Below, piece after piece: positions 1-28,793 of a stretch of 64,000 nucleotides of DNA. The stretch spans positions 7,075,501 to 7,139,500 of the forward strand of contig NC_134963.1 in the NCBI RefSeq assembly GCF_965638725.1, given 5' to 3'. Numbering within the stretch: position 1 is the first letter of the stretch; each line of letters begins with the position of its first letter. Position numbers and translations under genes: made by a program. The notes beneath the pieces were generated by a model. It had not been told where the DNA came from, did no database searches, and worked only from the letters and a program-made list of their open reading frames with translations. The stretch comes from Aptenodytes patagonicus. Its lineage: Eukaryota > Chordata > Aves > Sphenisciformes > Spheniscidae.

Positions 1-2551
1 AAGACCAGGCCAACAAACCGCATCTGGCAAGGGGGGTTGTGGGGTGGAGGACGGATCCCAGCACTCGTGTGAACAGGAGACCCACCGCTTGCTACGGGGA
101 GTGTGAGTCGAGGCTGGCAGCGTTTCTGGACACCTGACCTGAGACCAGGTTTATTAATAGTGGAGCCTCATGCCCTGCGTTCACACAGGCTCTCCAAAAG
201 CCCTAGCTCAGCACCTCCAAACAGCTCAGCATGGTGGGCACGTGCCACGCTGGGGATGGTGGCATGGCAGTGGGGTCAGCCTAGATTGCAATGACCTGTC
301 AGGCCCCGACTAGCTATGTGGGGTGGCAGCTGAAACAGGAGGGACACAATTTGGGGGGGAGGGCTTTGCTCCCCTCTATGTGATGTAGCCACATAGTCAA
401 TAGAGAGGGATTAAACCAGTAGACCTCACAGGCGGTGGCCATAGTGCCTATAAAATACTCCAGTCTAGGAAATGGTACCCAAATGGTAAGAAGTTAAGCA
501 GAGGATTTTCTGGTCCTTGTGAGGGCCTGGCCAGTGTGATGGGGGATTGTTGGGGTTAGGCAGGGGATCTGAGGAGCGGCACTGGCTGCAGGAGGAGCAT
601 ATGGGGTGGCTGCTGATACAAAAGTGTCTGCTCTCCAAATGGGATAGGCCAGCATTTGCTAGGAAATCCCCCCTGCATTTTAAGACTGGATTTAGGACAA
701 GCTACCTTAATCCTATAAAGCTTTGCTTACATGAGTAAATGGACTGCAGTAAACGGGGTGGCTGGAGGAGCAAAGGCTGCTTTTTCAAACAAGGCTTTCT
801 AGGCTCTGTCCCGGAGCGTGAGTGATAAACCCTGCCAGGTTTCTTCCGCCTTTCTCTGGAAGTGTGCAATTTCCCTCTGCCAGCTCCCTTGGGCAGCACT
901 GCCAGACGTGTGCTCCCACGTGGTAGGTGGGTAACACGGCAAAGGCAGGATATATATTTTGGTTTCTTTGCATGTCAAGGACCAAAGCTGCTCGTTGCAA
1001 TGCGCGTGCAGGGCAGAGAGGGCTCTCCCCTCGAGACCATGGCTGCAGACGCCCGGTAAATACACGTGTACACTGAAAGGGAGCAGGCAGCTGCAAATGA
1101 GCTGAAAACTGCCAGGCCAGCGCGGAGCAACTTCACACTTCAAGGACTGGAAAGGGAGCTTAGCCCGTGTCGGAGCTAGAATAGATAGCGTGGCATGTTC
1201 CTTGTAGGTCTGTGGCTGGATTTTTTTATCTTGCATGTCACCCTACTAGCACAGAAGACGTCTCCTGGCTTCTGGCAAACCAACGCCACAGGAGCTGGCT
1301 TTTAGCCCTTGTTCCTATTTTTGCCTTTTGAAGTGCACTGAACCCGTGAAACACCATTGCCCCTCACTGTCCTAGGACAAAGGCTTCATGGTTAAGACAC
1401 GTGCTGGTCCTGCGTAAAACAGTTCTTGCAGGTACTGCTTGCTCAGAGGAAAGCCCAAAGGGTGCTGAGCCAGCTCACCTTCATGTGCCAGAACAAAGGA
1501 AACCTGGATGGGAAAGCAATGGGCTTATTTATTTTCTTTTCCACTTTGTGTGGCTTAAGCAGTCGGGGGTCAGAATAAGCGACATTTTAAGGAAGGCAAT
1601 AGAATATAAATGATCCTTCTTTATGATGGTTGGCCAGGGTCCAGGCAACATTGAATTTCTATGTAATTTGTTTTTGGAGCGAAGCTCTTGATGAGCTAAT
1701 TATCATTTTATTGCTGCTTCTGGCATCTTGTGCATCTCCACTGTGTTTAATACCCAAATAACTTAATTATGAAAAAAGCACGAAGCCTGCAAAAAACCCA
1801 GTGGAAGCAGCACTACAGAGGTGTGTGTGAAAGCTGCAGCCTTGCTGCCAGGCGTGGGGTATTATGTGGCAACGCTACGCCGTGATTGCGCTACCAGGCT
1901 TGGTTTCCTTTTTCATCTGCACAAGCCAAACGGATTCTTTTGGCTCCAACTGCCTATGAAATTGAAACAAAGAGGTGGCACTCAGATGCTTTCAGTTTAA
2001 TGTAGGCTGCACCTGTGACACAGTCACCCATTACAGCAGAAGAAGTAGCGTAATGGATTGCACTGAGTTATTGGGGAAGAATGTGTTAGATCAAGGAACA
2101 GGGAGCTTAGGTTTGTGTGGTTTATTGCAAACACCAAGCCCCAGCCCTCTCTGCATGTTCAAAACGCTGATCTAGCTAATTCATCTCCCTCAATGTCTCT
2201 ATAAGGAAGCAGAAAAGCTAAATGCCAGACACCAAGCTCAAGTCCATGCAAAAGCTCCTGGCTCCTAGCCCTGTGCTCATTCCACTAAACAAGAGGACCA
2301 TTCAGTAATAATTAATTCCCACACTGTGCTATTGTATGTAAAACCTGGGTATGAAATATGCTGTAGAAGTGCAGGCTGATGATAAAATAGTACATGGTTC
2401 AAGGCAATGCTTTTCTTTCCTGAATTCTGAGGCCCAGGGATTTTTTTTATTTATTTATTGAAAGTGTCTGTGAAGAATGACTAGAAAGGGAAACGTGAAA
2501 TCTCTCCTCACATGAACCCTTCCTGTACCTTCTTTTCTCTGCTTCTGCCAG
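1..2551 (+). other. Probable CFAP251 intron; no exon recognised
   Basis: I found no WD-repeat exon or other conserved coding block on either strand. The open frames here, including 145 codons at 799-1236 on the minus strand, show no family resemblance. The stretch is best read as intron upstream of the first visible CFAP251 exon. One weak MIR-like remnant may lie near its 3' end (listed separately). A short upstream exon could have been missed. Confidence 0.5.
2222..2288 (-). mobile_element. Possible MIR-like remnant (minus strand)
   Basis: CCTAGCCCTGTGCTCATTCC (ending CACT) resembles the end of reverse-complement MIR (AAGCCCGTGCTCTTTCCACT). The sequence before it is only weakly similar, so this is a tentative call. 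Confidence 0.3.
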
Positions 2552-2642
2552 TGCCTTGGATGCTGCTGCTTCCCTGGGTGGGGAGGACTTGATCCCATTC
2601 TACAACCTACTGGATGGTGGCAGAGAAGGCGAATTCTTCAGG
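2552..2642 (+). CDS. CFAP251: CFAP251 coding exon (first in window)
   Basis: A pyrimidine-rich tract ending in CAG precedes base 2552, and GTAATT follows 2642. One base completes an upstream codon, then 30 codons read [20 protein letters not shown] and on to GGREGEFFR. This is the linker between the WD-repeat region and the C-terminal domain in the family. The exon is too short to appear as a long open frame and was found by reading phase and conservation. Confidence 0.85.
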
Positions 2643-5600
2643 GTAATTATGCTCACCGTGAACGCTGTCTGGCAACATCTGGTTGGAGTTTAAGATTAAT
2701 TTATACAGGCCTGACATTTCTTTATTTTTTGCCTAGCTCGCCTTTAACAGCAATCTCATTGATATGCCTGTTAGTAAATCTTAAAAGAAGTCTTATCTTC
2801 CGTGCCTGTTGGTAACTGAACTTTACAGTATCTTGTTTGAATCCCTCACAGGAACTGGAAGACTATTTTTACTATGCACAGCTGCGCAGCCATGGTATCG
2901 ATACACTGGAGACCAGACAGGTGTCAACGCATATTCCCTTAGAGGAAATTCCTTCTGTAATGAGAGCAATAGGATTTTATCCATCAGAGGAAAAGGTCTG
3001 TCAGTTGTTTTTATTGTTGTTATTAAAAGGAAAAAAAGCAAGACTGATTGCATTTACTAAGTGTCCTGAGGGCCAGATTCTGACCATTGTCATGCTGGAT
3101 GGCTCCAGAGTATATTTGCTGCCTTTCAACATATTTAACCTGGTCTGCATCAGTATAGTAGTGGTCAGAATCTGGCAAGCAAATTCCTCAAAAAGTAATG
3201 ATTCCTCCCTAGAGAGTTGGGCAACCGCAGGGGCAGGCTGAGCAAACCTAGAGCCTGATGGTTCAGTGTTCAACAAAAGATGACCTCGGGGTCTTCTGGA
3301 GGTTGAGCGCTCTGCCACCACTGCAGAGGTGGGTTTCTTCAGAAGGTGAACTGAGAAAGTTGAGGAATGAATCTTCCTTCGGCTCCCAAGGTCAGGAGCT
3401 TCCAACTTTCCAAAGGCCATGGGCTAAAGTACCTTGTGTGCAGGCAGCAATGTGCTTTGGTCTCTCTGTGACTTCTACTAGTGGCTGAGCTGCTTTACAT
3501 GCAGCACGTGGTTGATGGGCCATGGGCTGAGTCCCTCCAGGTTGGATGGAGTCTTGGCCAGAGCATCTTATATGTGTTACCAGCACAGGTGGGAATGTCC
3601 AGCTCCATGCAATCCCTCATTTGGACATTGACAGAGCCTCTTTTTCTTGTTCTGCCTGGGACTGATGAAAAAATGATTTTAGATGGAGACAGCAGCTTTT
3701 ATTCCCACGGAACTTAAAGCTCTTTCATAACTGATAAACTCTGAGCTTCTCTGCAGAAGCTCTCTCTGAGCTTGCCTTTCAGGTTGCAGCAGCAGAGCTT
3801 CCTATCAAACATTTCTCAAGAGCTTTTTAGCTTCAAATTTTACAGCAGACAAAGACAACTGATTTAATAAGGGTGCTGCTGCTTCCCCTTTTGTGACTGT
3901 TTCTACAAGGCAGTTTGTATTGTATACAAACCTCATTTGTAATGTTGTAACCTGGCAAAAGGGTAATTAAAGCGCATACAAAAAAATTACTGAATCTGAT
4001 GCAAGGAGATTTAAATAACGACCTCTTTGCACCAGCTACAGCCCTTCAACACAGGAGGGGTTCTCCCAAGGGAAGCAGTACACCGCTGTGCTCCCTTCAT
4101 CTTTCTGCGGGGGAGGCTGCGTTCATCTCCGCCGTTGCACAGGAACCCCACAGGCTGCTGAGATGGTGCTGTGAGTCAGTGCCACCCCATCTGCCCGGGG
4201 AATACTCTCTGCCAGGAGAGCCAGCAGATGGGAGGCAGGACCTTTGCCACAGCCACCACCTAACAGACTTGCTCTGGAGCCCCCGCAGCCAGCAAATGTT
4301 CATCTGAGCTGGGACTGCTTTGCCCTTGTGTCAAGCTGTGGTGTTATCCTCTCGTACTTTGTTATCTTTTCCTTGGGTTATTACATTTTCGCCTCTTGGG
4401 GACAGAGAGAACATATTCCCCTGGGAAATGTCTCTGGAAGTGTAACTGTTAACCCCCTCTGCCCCAAATCAAAATGAAAACAGCATTTCAGGCATGGAAA
4501 CAGGTGCTAAGCTGTTGTGAAACCAGGCAATCTACAATCTGCTTCTCAAAGCAGGCAGGATAGTATTAAAATCCAGAGAGAAAGTTCATCTCTCTCTAGA
4601 GTGTTTTAATATAGGAAAAGCAGGAGGGAGAAAAGGCAGCTTGGGCTGACTAGCAAAGCTTTTGGGAATTGGTGTCTTTCTTTTGTAGTTCAGTGGGGCT
4701 GATATAAAACCTAATCCCAGATCAGCCAGAGCTGAGTGAAAATGACTGTTCTTGCCTGGCATGACATTCACTACAGGAAAAATGTAAGGCTGAGATTTCC
4801 CTCTTCCCCAGGCTTCATTCAGTGGAAAAACTTGTGACACAAGGACAAAGGCCCAAGGCTGAATGCAAAGTCCTCCCCAGGGAGATCTTGCATCAGCTCC
4901 CCTTCGTGGGGAGTAGCAGGCTTGGTACGTGTTGGCACGGGGAATTCTCCCAGCATTTATCTACTGCCCGTGTATCTCCAAAGGGGCCGCCTCTTGGAGC
5001 ACGAGTACAATGAAGGCATGGAGCAGATCCTGCCTTTTGGACACACATCTGCACAGCTGCCAACTGGGCTGACTCACAGCACCAGGCTTCAGGAAAACCG
5101 CTAGTATCCAGCATGGCCAGTGCTTGCCCGTTTGCCCGAGAGAAGAGTGAGTGATCCAGCTGTGCAGGATGTCAGCCCCACTGAGCAAGTTTCAGATTCG
5201 GCTTGTGCAGTGGCAGAACTGCACCAGACGCATGTCAGATCGGGGGTGGGGGAAGATCGCTTATGGCAGCCAGGGTGCGTATATACTGTGCGCAGCCTGC
5301 TTGTGTCAGGACTTTCATGCATGTAATTTTGTAGCGGGGTGGTATGTTTACTGGTTTGTGGTTTGCCTGCCCACTGTCCCCAGAGTGGAGAGACAGCTGT
5401 GGCAAAGGTACCGGTAACAGCTGCAAAGTCACCAAGTGCCTATCATAAGAAAACAGACGAAATCCCAAATGACTACATATCTGCTACCCCCGTCTTGACC
5501 CAATATTGTCATAACAGCAAGCGCGTAACTGTTAGCCACGTCCATCCTCAGCTGCTGAGCGCTAGCTTATCACCGGGATACGGTCACGGCACCTGTGGTA

Positions 5601-8322
5601 CCAATACGTGCACGATTACAGTACCTTGGCATTCATGAGATCGGAAACTGGCCTGATGCTCTTCAAAAAGAAAGCACGTAACAATCTGTCTTGCCTTGAT
5701 CTTTAGATTGAAGAAATGATAAATGAAGTAAAATTCAGCAAGTATGTGGATACTGGAGAACAAGTGACAAAAATCAGTTTAGGGGATTTTATCAAACTTT
5801 ATATAAATCATCGACCTGCATTTGGCTTGTCAATGAAAAAAATACAACGAGCGTTTCAGGTTCTTGGTTATGATAATGAGAATGGAGACAAAGTTATCGA
5901 CAGAGGAGACTTACTCTTGCTGCTTCAGTGCAGAGGTGAGTTATTTCTTTTCTAATATTAGTTTTATGCTTGCTAGTTCTGCCTTCAATTTCAGAACGTA
6001 TCCACTGCAGCAAAAAATTAACCTGGAACTATACCTTGGTAACCAGGGCAGGCATGTGGAGCCACCTGTCTTAGAATTTTAAATTGAATAATCACATCTA
6101 TTGTCTCAGCTGCACTTCTTTTACGGCTCTGGAAATCTCTGCTGGCCTGAAGTATCTTGTCTGTCAAATGATGAGTACGGATCTTGGCAAATTGTATCCT
6201 TCCTCCAGTATACCCTTATCTGAATCATACTTCTCTCTTCCAGTCACACAGTCACCAGAAAGGTAGTACAAAACTGAAAAAGAGGGGGACAAGAAAGAAG
6301 GGATGAAATTGGTCAGTCCTGGCCTGAATCTATGTGTGAAAGACTGAAAAGATGGGTTCTTTAGTTCAGCTGAATCAGAGGGAACTCTGTAAAGACATGT
6401 GTAAATATGCTTATGGCCAATGCCCTAGAGAGGTAAAGAACGGACTTCTATTGCCTTGCTCCTTTTGTAAAAGCAGGGAGCATTTAGTGCAGCCAAGCAT
6501 TAAAACAGGTAAAGGGAAATGCTGTTTTTCTCAGTACATCACCTGGCAAAACTCCTTGCCACAAAGATCCTTGGAAACCAAGGATTCAACCAGTGTGAGA
6601 AAGGTTAGTTATTTATATGGATGGTGTGAACAACCATAAATAGACACATTCGATATAGATCTGTTATGAAACTGTTCTAACTTCATGCTTCAGGGCATGA
6701 GCCAACCACTAACTGGGAATAAGTGCTATGTCCAGGCTGTTCCAGGATACTAGATCAAGACTTCCCTGCACCTTCCTCTTCCTCCTCTGCGTGGAAATGG
6801 CTACAGCCACGGACACAGGGCGACATGGGCTGTGGTCTGTCCTGTGTCAGGAATTCTTCAGTGGGAATAGAAGCTCAAGCCCCTGCAAGTGCAATATAGC
6901 CTAAAGAGCTGTCTGGATCAGAGTTTCTCCCTTTGATAAATATTTTTGCCTAAAATGCAATATGCAAGAACAATTTTCCTTAGGATCAACGTGTTTCGAT
7001 TGGCGATGTGTTATCTCTCTATCTCAAAGAAGCTGAATCCTCTTTCAAACTGTCCTGTTTTGTTTGTATACTGTTCTTGTTCCGAGTTGCCTTCTAGTTT
7101 TTGTGCTAATGACACCATAACCCAAGAGGCTGGTTTTGCTTTGTTGTGTACAGGAGAGCATATGACAGAGGACGAGCTGGCGCAGTGTCTGACCACCCTG
7201 ATGGGCAGGCATCCTGGGGGAGGAGGATCTGAACCAGACACCTGCGATCCCTCAGGTACAGGATTAGCATTCCACACTGCACAGCAGCAGGATCGCTTCA
7301 ATTCCCAAACAGAATAATTTAAATTGCAAACCCATTACCCTGTTAGGCCAAGAGCTGTCAAAAACGCTGATGGGATTGCAAAAATAGTCAAGGAGCTATA
7401 GATTGTCCTTCATCCATGCAGCAACTGCATGGGTGTATCTAAAAATAAATGAACAATGAAATATAACTGGGACCTGACAAGATTACATTGCTGTTTATCT
7501 GCTGGCTTGGAACTGAAATGAGAAACACGCAGTGGAGGGTTTACACGCCAAAGTCCACAGGCAAAAAGGAATCCTACAATATGCAAATTACAGTGTTGAT
7601 TTCATCCAGGCGGCAATGCCCATTGTAAGGGAGCTGCTGATAACTACCACATTTGTCTACAATTTATGTCCCAGTCTACACCAGTCTAGAACAGCAAATT
7701 ACGGCATTGATTTCAGCCAAGTGGCATCGCCCACTGTAATTGGAACTGTTGGGAAGTGCCACATTTTTGTACAATTCATGTCCCAGTCCACACCAGTCCA
7801 GAACAGCATCTGGTTAGGGCCACTGGCAATGGGTCGCATGCAGCGAAGATGCAGCTCCTGAGGGGAACTGCCTAGCACCGCAAACCGACTTTGAAATCCC
7901 CGGATTCCTTGGGATCCTAAAATCATGACAAACTAACAAAGTGTAAAAGCTGCATTTGGCCCCTTGCCTCTTCTGAGGTAGGGATCTACTGCAAGGTGAG
8001 ACTCGCAGCCTCGCAGATTTGACAGATTCGATCCCTCATACGAATGCATAAAGAGTTAAGCTAGTAAACCAATACTTTTTCATGATTACTTTGTACATCT
8101 TTAAAAGCATTCCATCCACTTACTGCTGCTTATAAATTTTACTGATCTGCAAAGCCATTTTTACATTGCTATTTTGTTTTGTGTTGTTGTTACTGCTCTC
8201 CAGGTGCAGCAGCTTTGACTGAAGAAGAAATTCCAGAGGAAATCACAGCAGAGATATTCGCTGCTGACATTCTTGGCTTACCTATTGCTGAACCAGAAAA
8301 AACGAACAGAAAAAAGAGATGA
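2552..8322 (+). CDS. CFAP251: CFAP251 (WDR66), C-terminal part, five coding exons; 5' part outside window
   Basis: Join 2552-2642, 2852-2995, 5707-5935, 7154-7255, 8204-8322; all junctions are AG/GT and the phases agree, giving 227 residues to a TGA. CFAP251 is a cilia- and flagella-associated protein of the radial-spoke-linked calmodulin complex in motile axonemes; the full protein has WD repeats followed by a C-terminal EF-hand-like region. Only that C-terminal region is here. Recognition rests on strongly conserved blocks: [65 protein letters not shown] and [15 protein letters not shown], which match the vertebrate protein as I remember it. The loop [12 protein letters not shown] is EF-hand-shaped but lacks the acidic residue at the last position, so calcium binding is doubtful. 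The WD-repeat exons should lie upstream. The family assignment is firm; exact exon edges are by eye. Confidence 0.93.
2852..2995 (+). CDS. CFAP251: CFAP251 coding exon
   Basis: Exactly 48 codons in phase 0, between TCACAG and GTCTGT. It encodes [20 protein letters not shown] through [13 protein letters not shown], the most conserved block of the C-terminal domain. The preceding intron is only 209 bp, so this exon and the previous one form a tight pair. Confidence 0.92.
2996..5706 (+). other. CFAP251: CFAP251 intron
   Basis: 2.7 kb between two firmly assigned exons. Base composition is mixed. I see no conserved coding segment, RNA gene or young mobile element in it. Confidence 0.7.
5707..5935 (+). 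CDS. CFAP251: CFAP251 coding exon with EF-hand-like segment
   Basis: 229 bp: 76 codons plus one base, between TCTTTAG and GTGAGT. It encodes the segment [11 protein letters not shown], a helix-rich stretch around [16 protein letters not shown], and the degenerate EF-hand loop [17 protein letters not shown]. The split glycine codon continues in the exon at 7154. Confidence 0.92.
5936..7153 (+). other. CFAP251: CFAP251 intron
   Basis: 1.2 kb between the EF-hand-like exon and the GEHMTE exon. No recognisable content apart from chance open frames. Confidence 0.7.
7154..7255 (+). CDS. CFAP251: CFAP251 coding exon
   Basis: 102 bp between GTACAG and GTACAG. It reads [18 protein letters not shown] and then a Gly-rich, weakly conserved linker ([15 protein letters not shown]). 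GEHMTE is a family landmark and fixes the frame; both ends are phase 1. Confidence 0.9.
7583..7805 (+). repeat. Two-copy direct tandem repeat, unit about 111 bp
   Basis: Copies at 7583-7693 and 7694-7805 both begin GCAAATTAC, pass through TTGATTTCA, CCACATTT and TACAATT, and end CACCAGTC(T/C)AGAACA. They are roughly three-quarters identical by eye with one small indel, so the duplication is not recent. It lies in the last intron of CFAP251 (7256-8203). No long third copy follows. Confidence 0.85.
8204..8322 (+). CDS. CFAP251: CFAP251 last coding exon and stop
   Basis: Acceptor CTCTCCAG precedes 8204. After the split glycine codon the exon encodes 38 residues, including [15 protein letters not shown], which is family-typical, and ends in the basic tail EKTNRKKR before TGA at 8320-8322. 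I remember the human tail as different and less basic, so the last eight or so residues are lineage-variable. Confidence 0.9.
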
Positions 8323-8430
8323 ATCTTTGGTCTACGAAGACACAGAAGACAGCTGCCACGAAGTTTTCTACTCGTTCCCACTTTCCAGTCTCTTCTCCTC
8401 AAATATCTTCAAAATTTGTATTTTGTGTTT

Positions 8431-8436
8431 ATTAAA
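8431..8436 (+). terminator. CFAP251: Probable CFAP251 poly(A) signal ATTAAA
   Basis: ATTAAA lies 109 bp after the CFAP251 stop and is the first good poly(A) hexamer downstream, which would give a very short 3' UTR. It is the common single-base variant of AATAAA. Assignment is inferred from position only. Confidence 0.5.
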
Positions 8437-8459
8437 AAGTAAAGATCGCATAGTTTCAT

Positions 8460-9560
8460 ATTAATCCAACTCTAGCATAAGCCCCCCAGTTTAGCACATG
8501 CCACAAGCCTATGGGATCAAACCTATGTAGGGAAACACTGGCGTGGCTGTAAAGAGTGAAGCAGTAGTCGCCGCACTGTCTTCTTGCATTGACCACCCCT
8601 ACCCTTGGCTGGAACCTTCGTAGAATTCATTTCAGGTGGGTTTATGCCAGATGCAGTCTATTTCATTATGTTAAGACAGTATTTATTTGTGAAACCTGAT
8701 GGCAAAATAGCAATGTAAAAGTATTGATTAAATACATTGATAAATGTAGAGTACAAAATGCTTGGATAGGTTAGAATGGATTTGTAATTACAAATCCAAC
8801 AGACCTCAGTAAAGAAAGGAATGCTGTGATATACACTAAAACCAGGTTTCCATTTTGGCCTTTAAAACTTACTTTTTCTTTCTGAAAGTAGTAGTTCCAA
8901 TTAGTAGCGTAATACCAATGGGACGGCATCTTACTGTGTTTGTATAAACAGCATAATGAGGCTGATATAAGCTGCTGTAGAAAGATCAGTGAAGTGCTGT
9001 TGAACACGCTTCCTTCTTTACATCATCCTCAGCATCAATTTGAATAATAATGTAGGCCCTTAAGAAGCGTTCCTTTCAGTGGCGATGTTTTTTAAACAGA
9101 GATCGCTGTTATGTACTCTGAAAGTATCTGTGATTGTACAACTAGTACAAACAGCAAGGTGCGCACTAGATGCAAGTTAACGAAGGAGTCCAGCAGCACC
9201 ATGACCAGAGTACACCGGGTATGTGACAGGAGAAATTTTCTGCGGAACATCGCTTCGCATGTAGCTCTGCCCATTTACTGATGATGTTCGTGTACTCCCA
9301 TGAATCCGTGTCGGAGCAGATCCTCCGCTACTTGAAAGCCGCCCTACTCCATGGAAATTACTGGAATTATTTTAGGCAGTTGAGAAACCTTATAACCACT
9401 GCCCCCCCCAAAAAAAAAACAAACCCCAAAACTCTGCATATTATGGATTTATCAAGTATCCTGTTTAACAAGGCACACGTTTTGCTTAACAGGAAGCATT
9501 GCCAATCCCCAGGCTCAAGGTCTGCAATAGTGTCACAGCGACTTGCACAAGGGCTGGACG
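8460..9560. other. Spacer between CFAP251 and BCL7A
   Basis: About 1.1 kb of ordinary AT-leaning sequence from the CFAP251 poly(A) signal to the rise in GC content before BCL7A. It has an A-run near 9411-9419. No gene, RNA or transposon is recognised. Confidence 0.6.
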
Positions 9561-10138
9561 GGGTTGCCACTCATCCTGAACCGGCTGCCCGGCAGCGGGG
9601 CTCCGCACCGAGCTGAGGGCGAGCGGGTCGCACGTCCGTCGCCGGCGGAGCCCCCCGGAGCTGCTCCGCGCCGCCCAACGCCGCGGGGACGGGGAGCCGC
9701 GCTCCCTGCCCGCGGGCTCGCACAGCCCTGGCAGTGCCGGGGGGGCAAGAGGGAGCGGCGGGGCCGGCAGCCGCCTCCAAACTCTCCCCCGCACGGACGC
9801 CCTTCCGCGGGAGGCCCCGCCGGCAGCTCCTCCGCAGGCCCCCGCCGGTTTGTCCCCGCGGTTCCGCGGTGGCCCCTCAGCGCCGGGGACAGCCTCGGAG
9901 CCAGGCGTCCGGGCCCCCCCGGCCCCTCCCTCGGCCCCTCGCCCCTCTTCCTCCCCCCGGCTCTACCCCCTCGACGCCGACAAGGGGACCCAGGCGTCCG
10001 GGTCGGCGTCGGCTCCCGCCGTCCCCTCACGGCGCCCGTCCCGCGCGCCGGCCCCTCCCCCCGCGGCCCCGCGCGCGCGCGGGCTGCCGGCGGCGGCGCG
10101 GGGCGCGTGCGCAGTGCGCGGGCCCCGGCGGGCGGGCG

Positions 10139-10222
10139 GAGCCGAGCCGCGCCGAGCCCAGCCGCGCCGCGCCGCGCCGAGCGGAGGGAGCATTGTGCGG
10201 GCGGGCGGACGGACGGACGGAC
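10139..10222 (+). repeat. GC-rich short tandem repeats in BCL7A 5' UTR or proximal promoter
   Basis: Imperfect GCCGC/GCCGA pentamers at about 10139-10182 are followed by four GGAC units at 10207-10222, ending 57 bp upstream of the BCL7A start codon. Such tracts can vary in length between individuals and can affect 5' UTR structure; neither is shown here. Confidence 0.7.
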
Positions 10223-10258
10223 GCCGCGAGCAGCGCCGAGCGCCGCATTCCCCGCTGA

Positions 10259-28242
<17,984 letters not shown>

Positions 28243-28764
28243 ACTATAGATTTTTCTGGTCAGTTTTTATGTAAGGTACATCAGTGGGCTTAATTATAGA
28301 ACAACCTTACTTAAGCATCTTCTCTTGGATGAGGACAGAACTCCTAACTTTTCAAGTTACCAAGCAAAAATCCAAGAAAGCCTAACAAAGGTTTAACTTC
28401 TCAGACACTGAAAACTTTTTCCTGTGAAACAAACATTGAGAACTTTTAAGTTACTGTCTCTGAAATGGTTGGAGTAAACAACTCAGGAGGGGTCTACGCA
28501 CTGTTTCTAAAGTCAAAATTACAATTATGTTGCTGCTGTATTTTTTTTTTTTTTCATTTCTCTATTTAACATTGTAAGATATTTAAGGATGGTACAGGTC
28601 AGGTATTAGCTTTCATGTGAAGTTCATTGTTCTGGCGTGATGTCTGCTTTTGTTTTGTGCCTTGTGTTCTGAAAACAGTGCTAACTTTTAAAAGTTGTTT
28701 TGCAACTGTCTCCTTTGCAAAGTGGCCTATGTTTGTATAATGCCATGTAGTAAGGCTTTTTATT

Positions 28765-28793
28765 CCCCCCCCCCCCTTTTTTTTTCCTTTTTT
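28765..28793 (+). repeat. Pyrimidine tract, C12 then T9
   Basis: An uninterrupted run of 12 C (28765-28776) is followed directly by nine T, then CC and more T, in the BCL7A 3' UTR. It is prone to length variation and sequencing error, and could bind poly(C)- or polypyrimidine-binding proteins in the mRNA (inference). Confidence 0.9.

Noticed and set aside
799-1236. 145-codon open frame on the minus strand near the window start
   Set aside because: It shows no resemblance to any family and lies antisense to a likely CFAP251 intron. Its overlap with other-frame open reading suggests low stop density only.
8025-8035. GATTCGATCCC, resembling a tRNA B box
   Set aside because: No matching A box, acceptor stem or cloverleaf can be drawn around it. 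No tRNA gene was found in the window.
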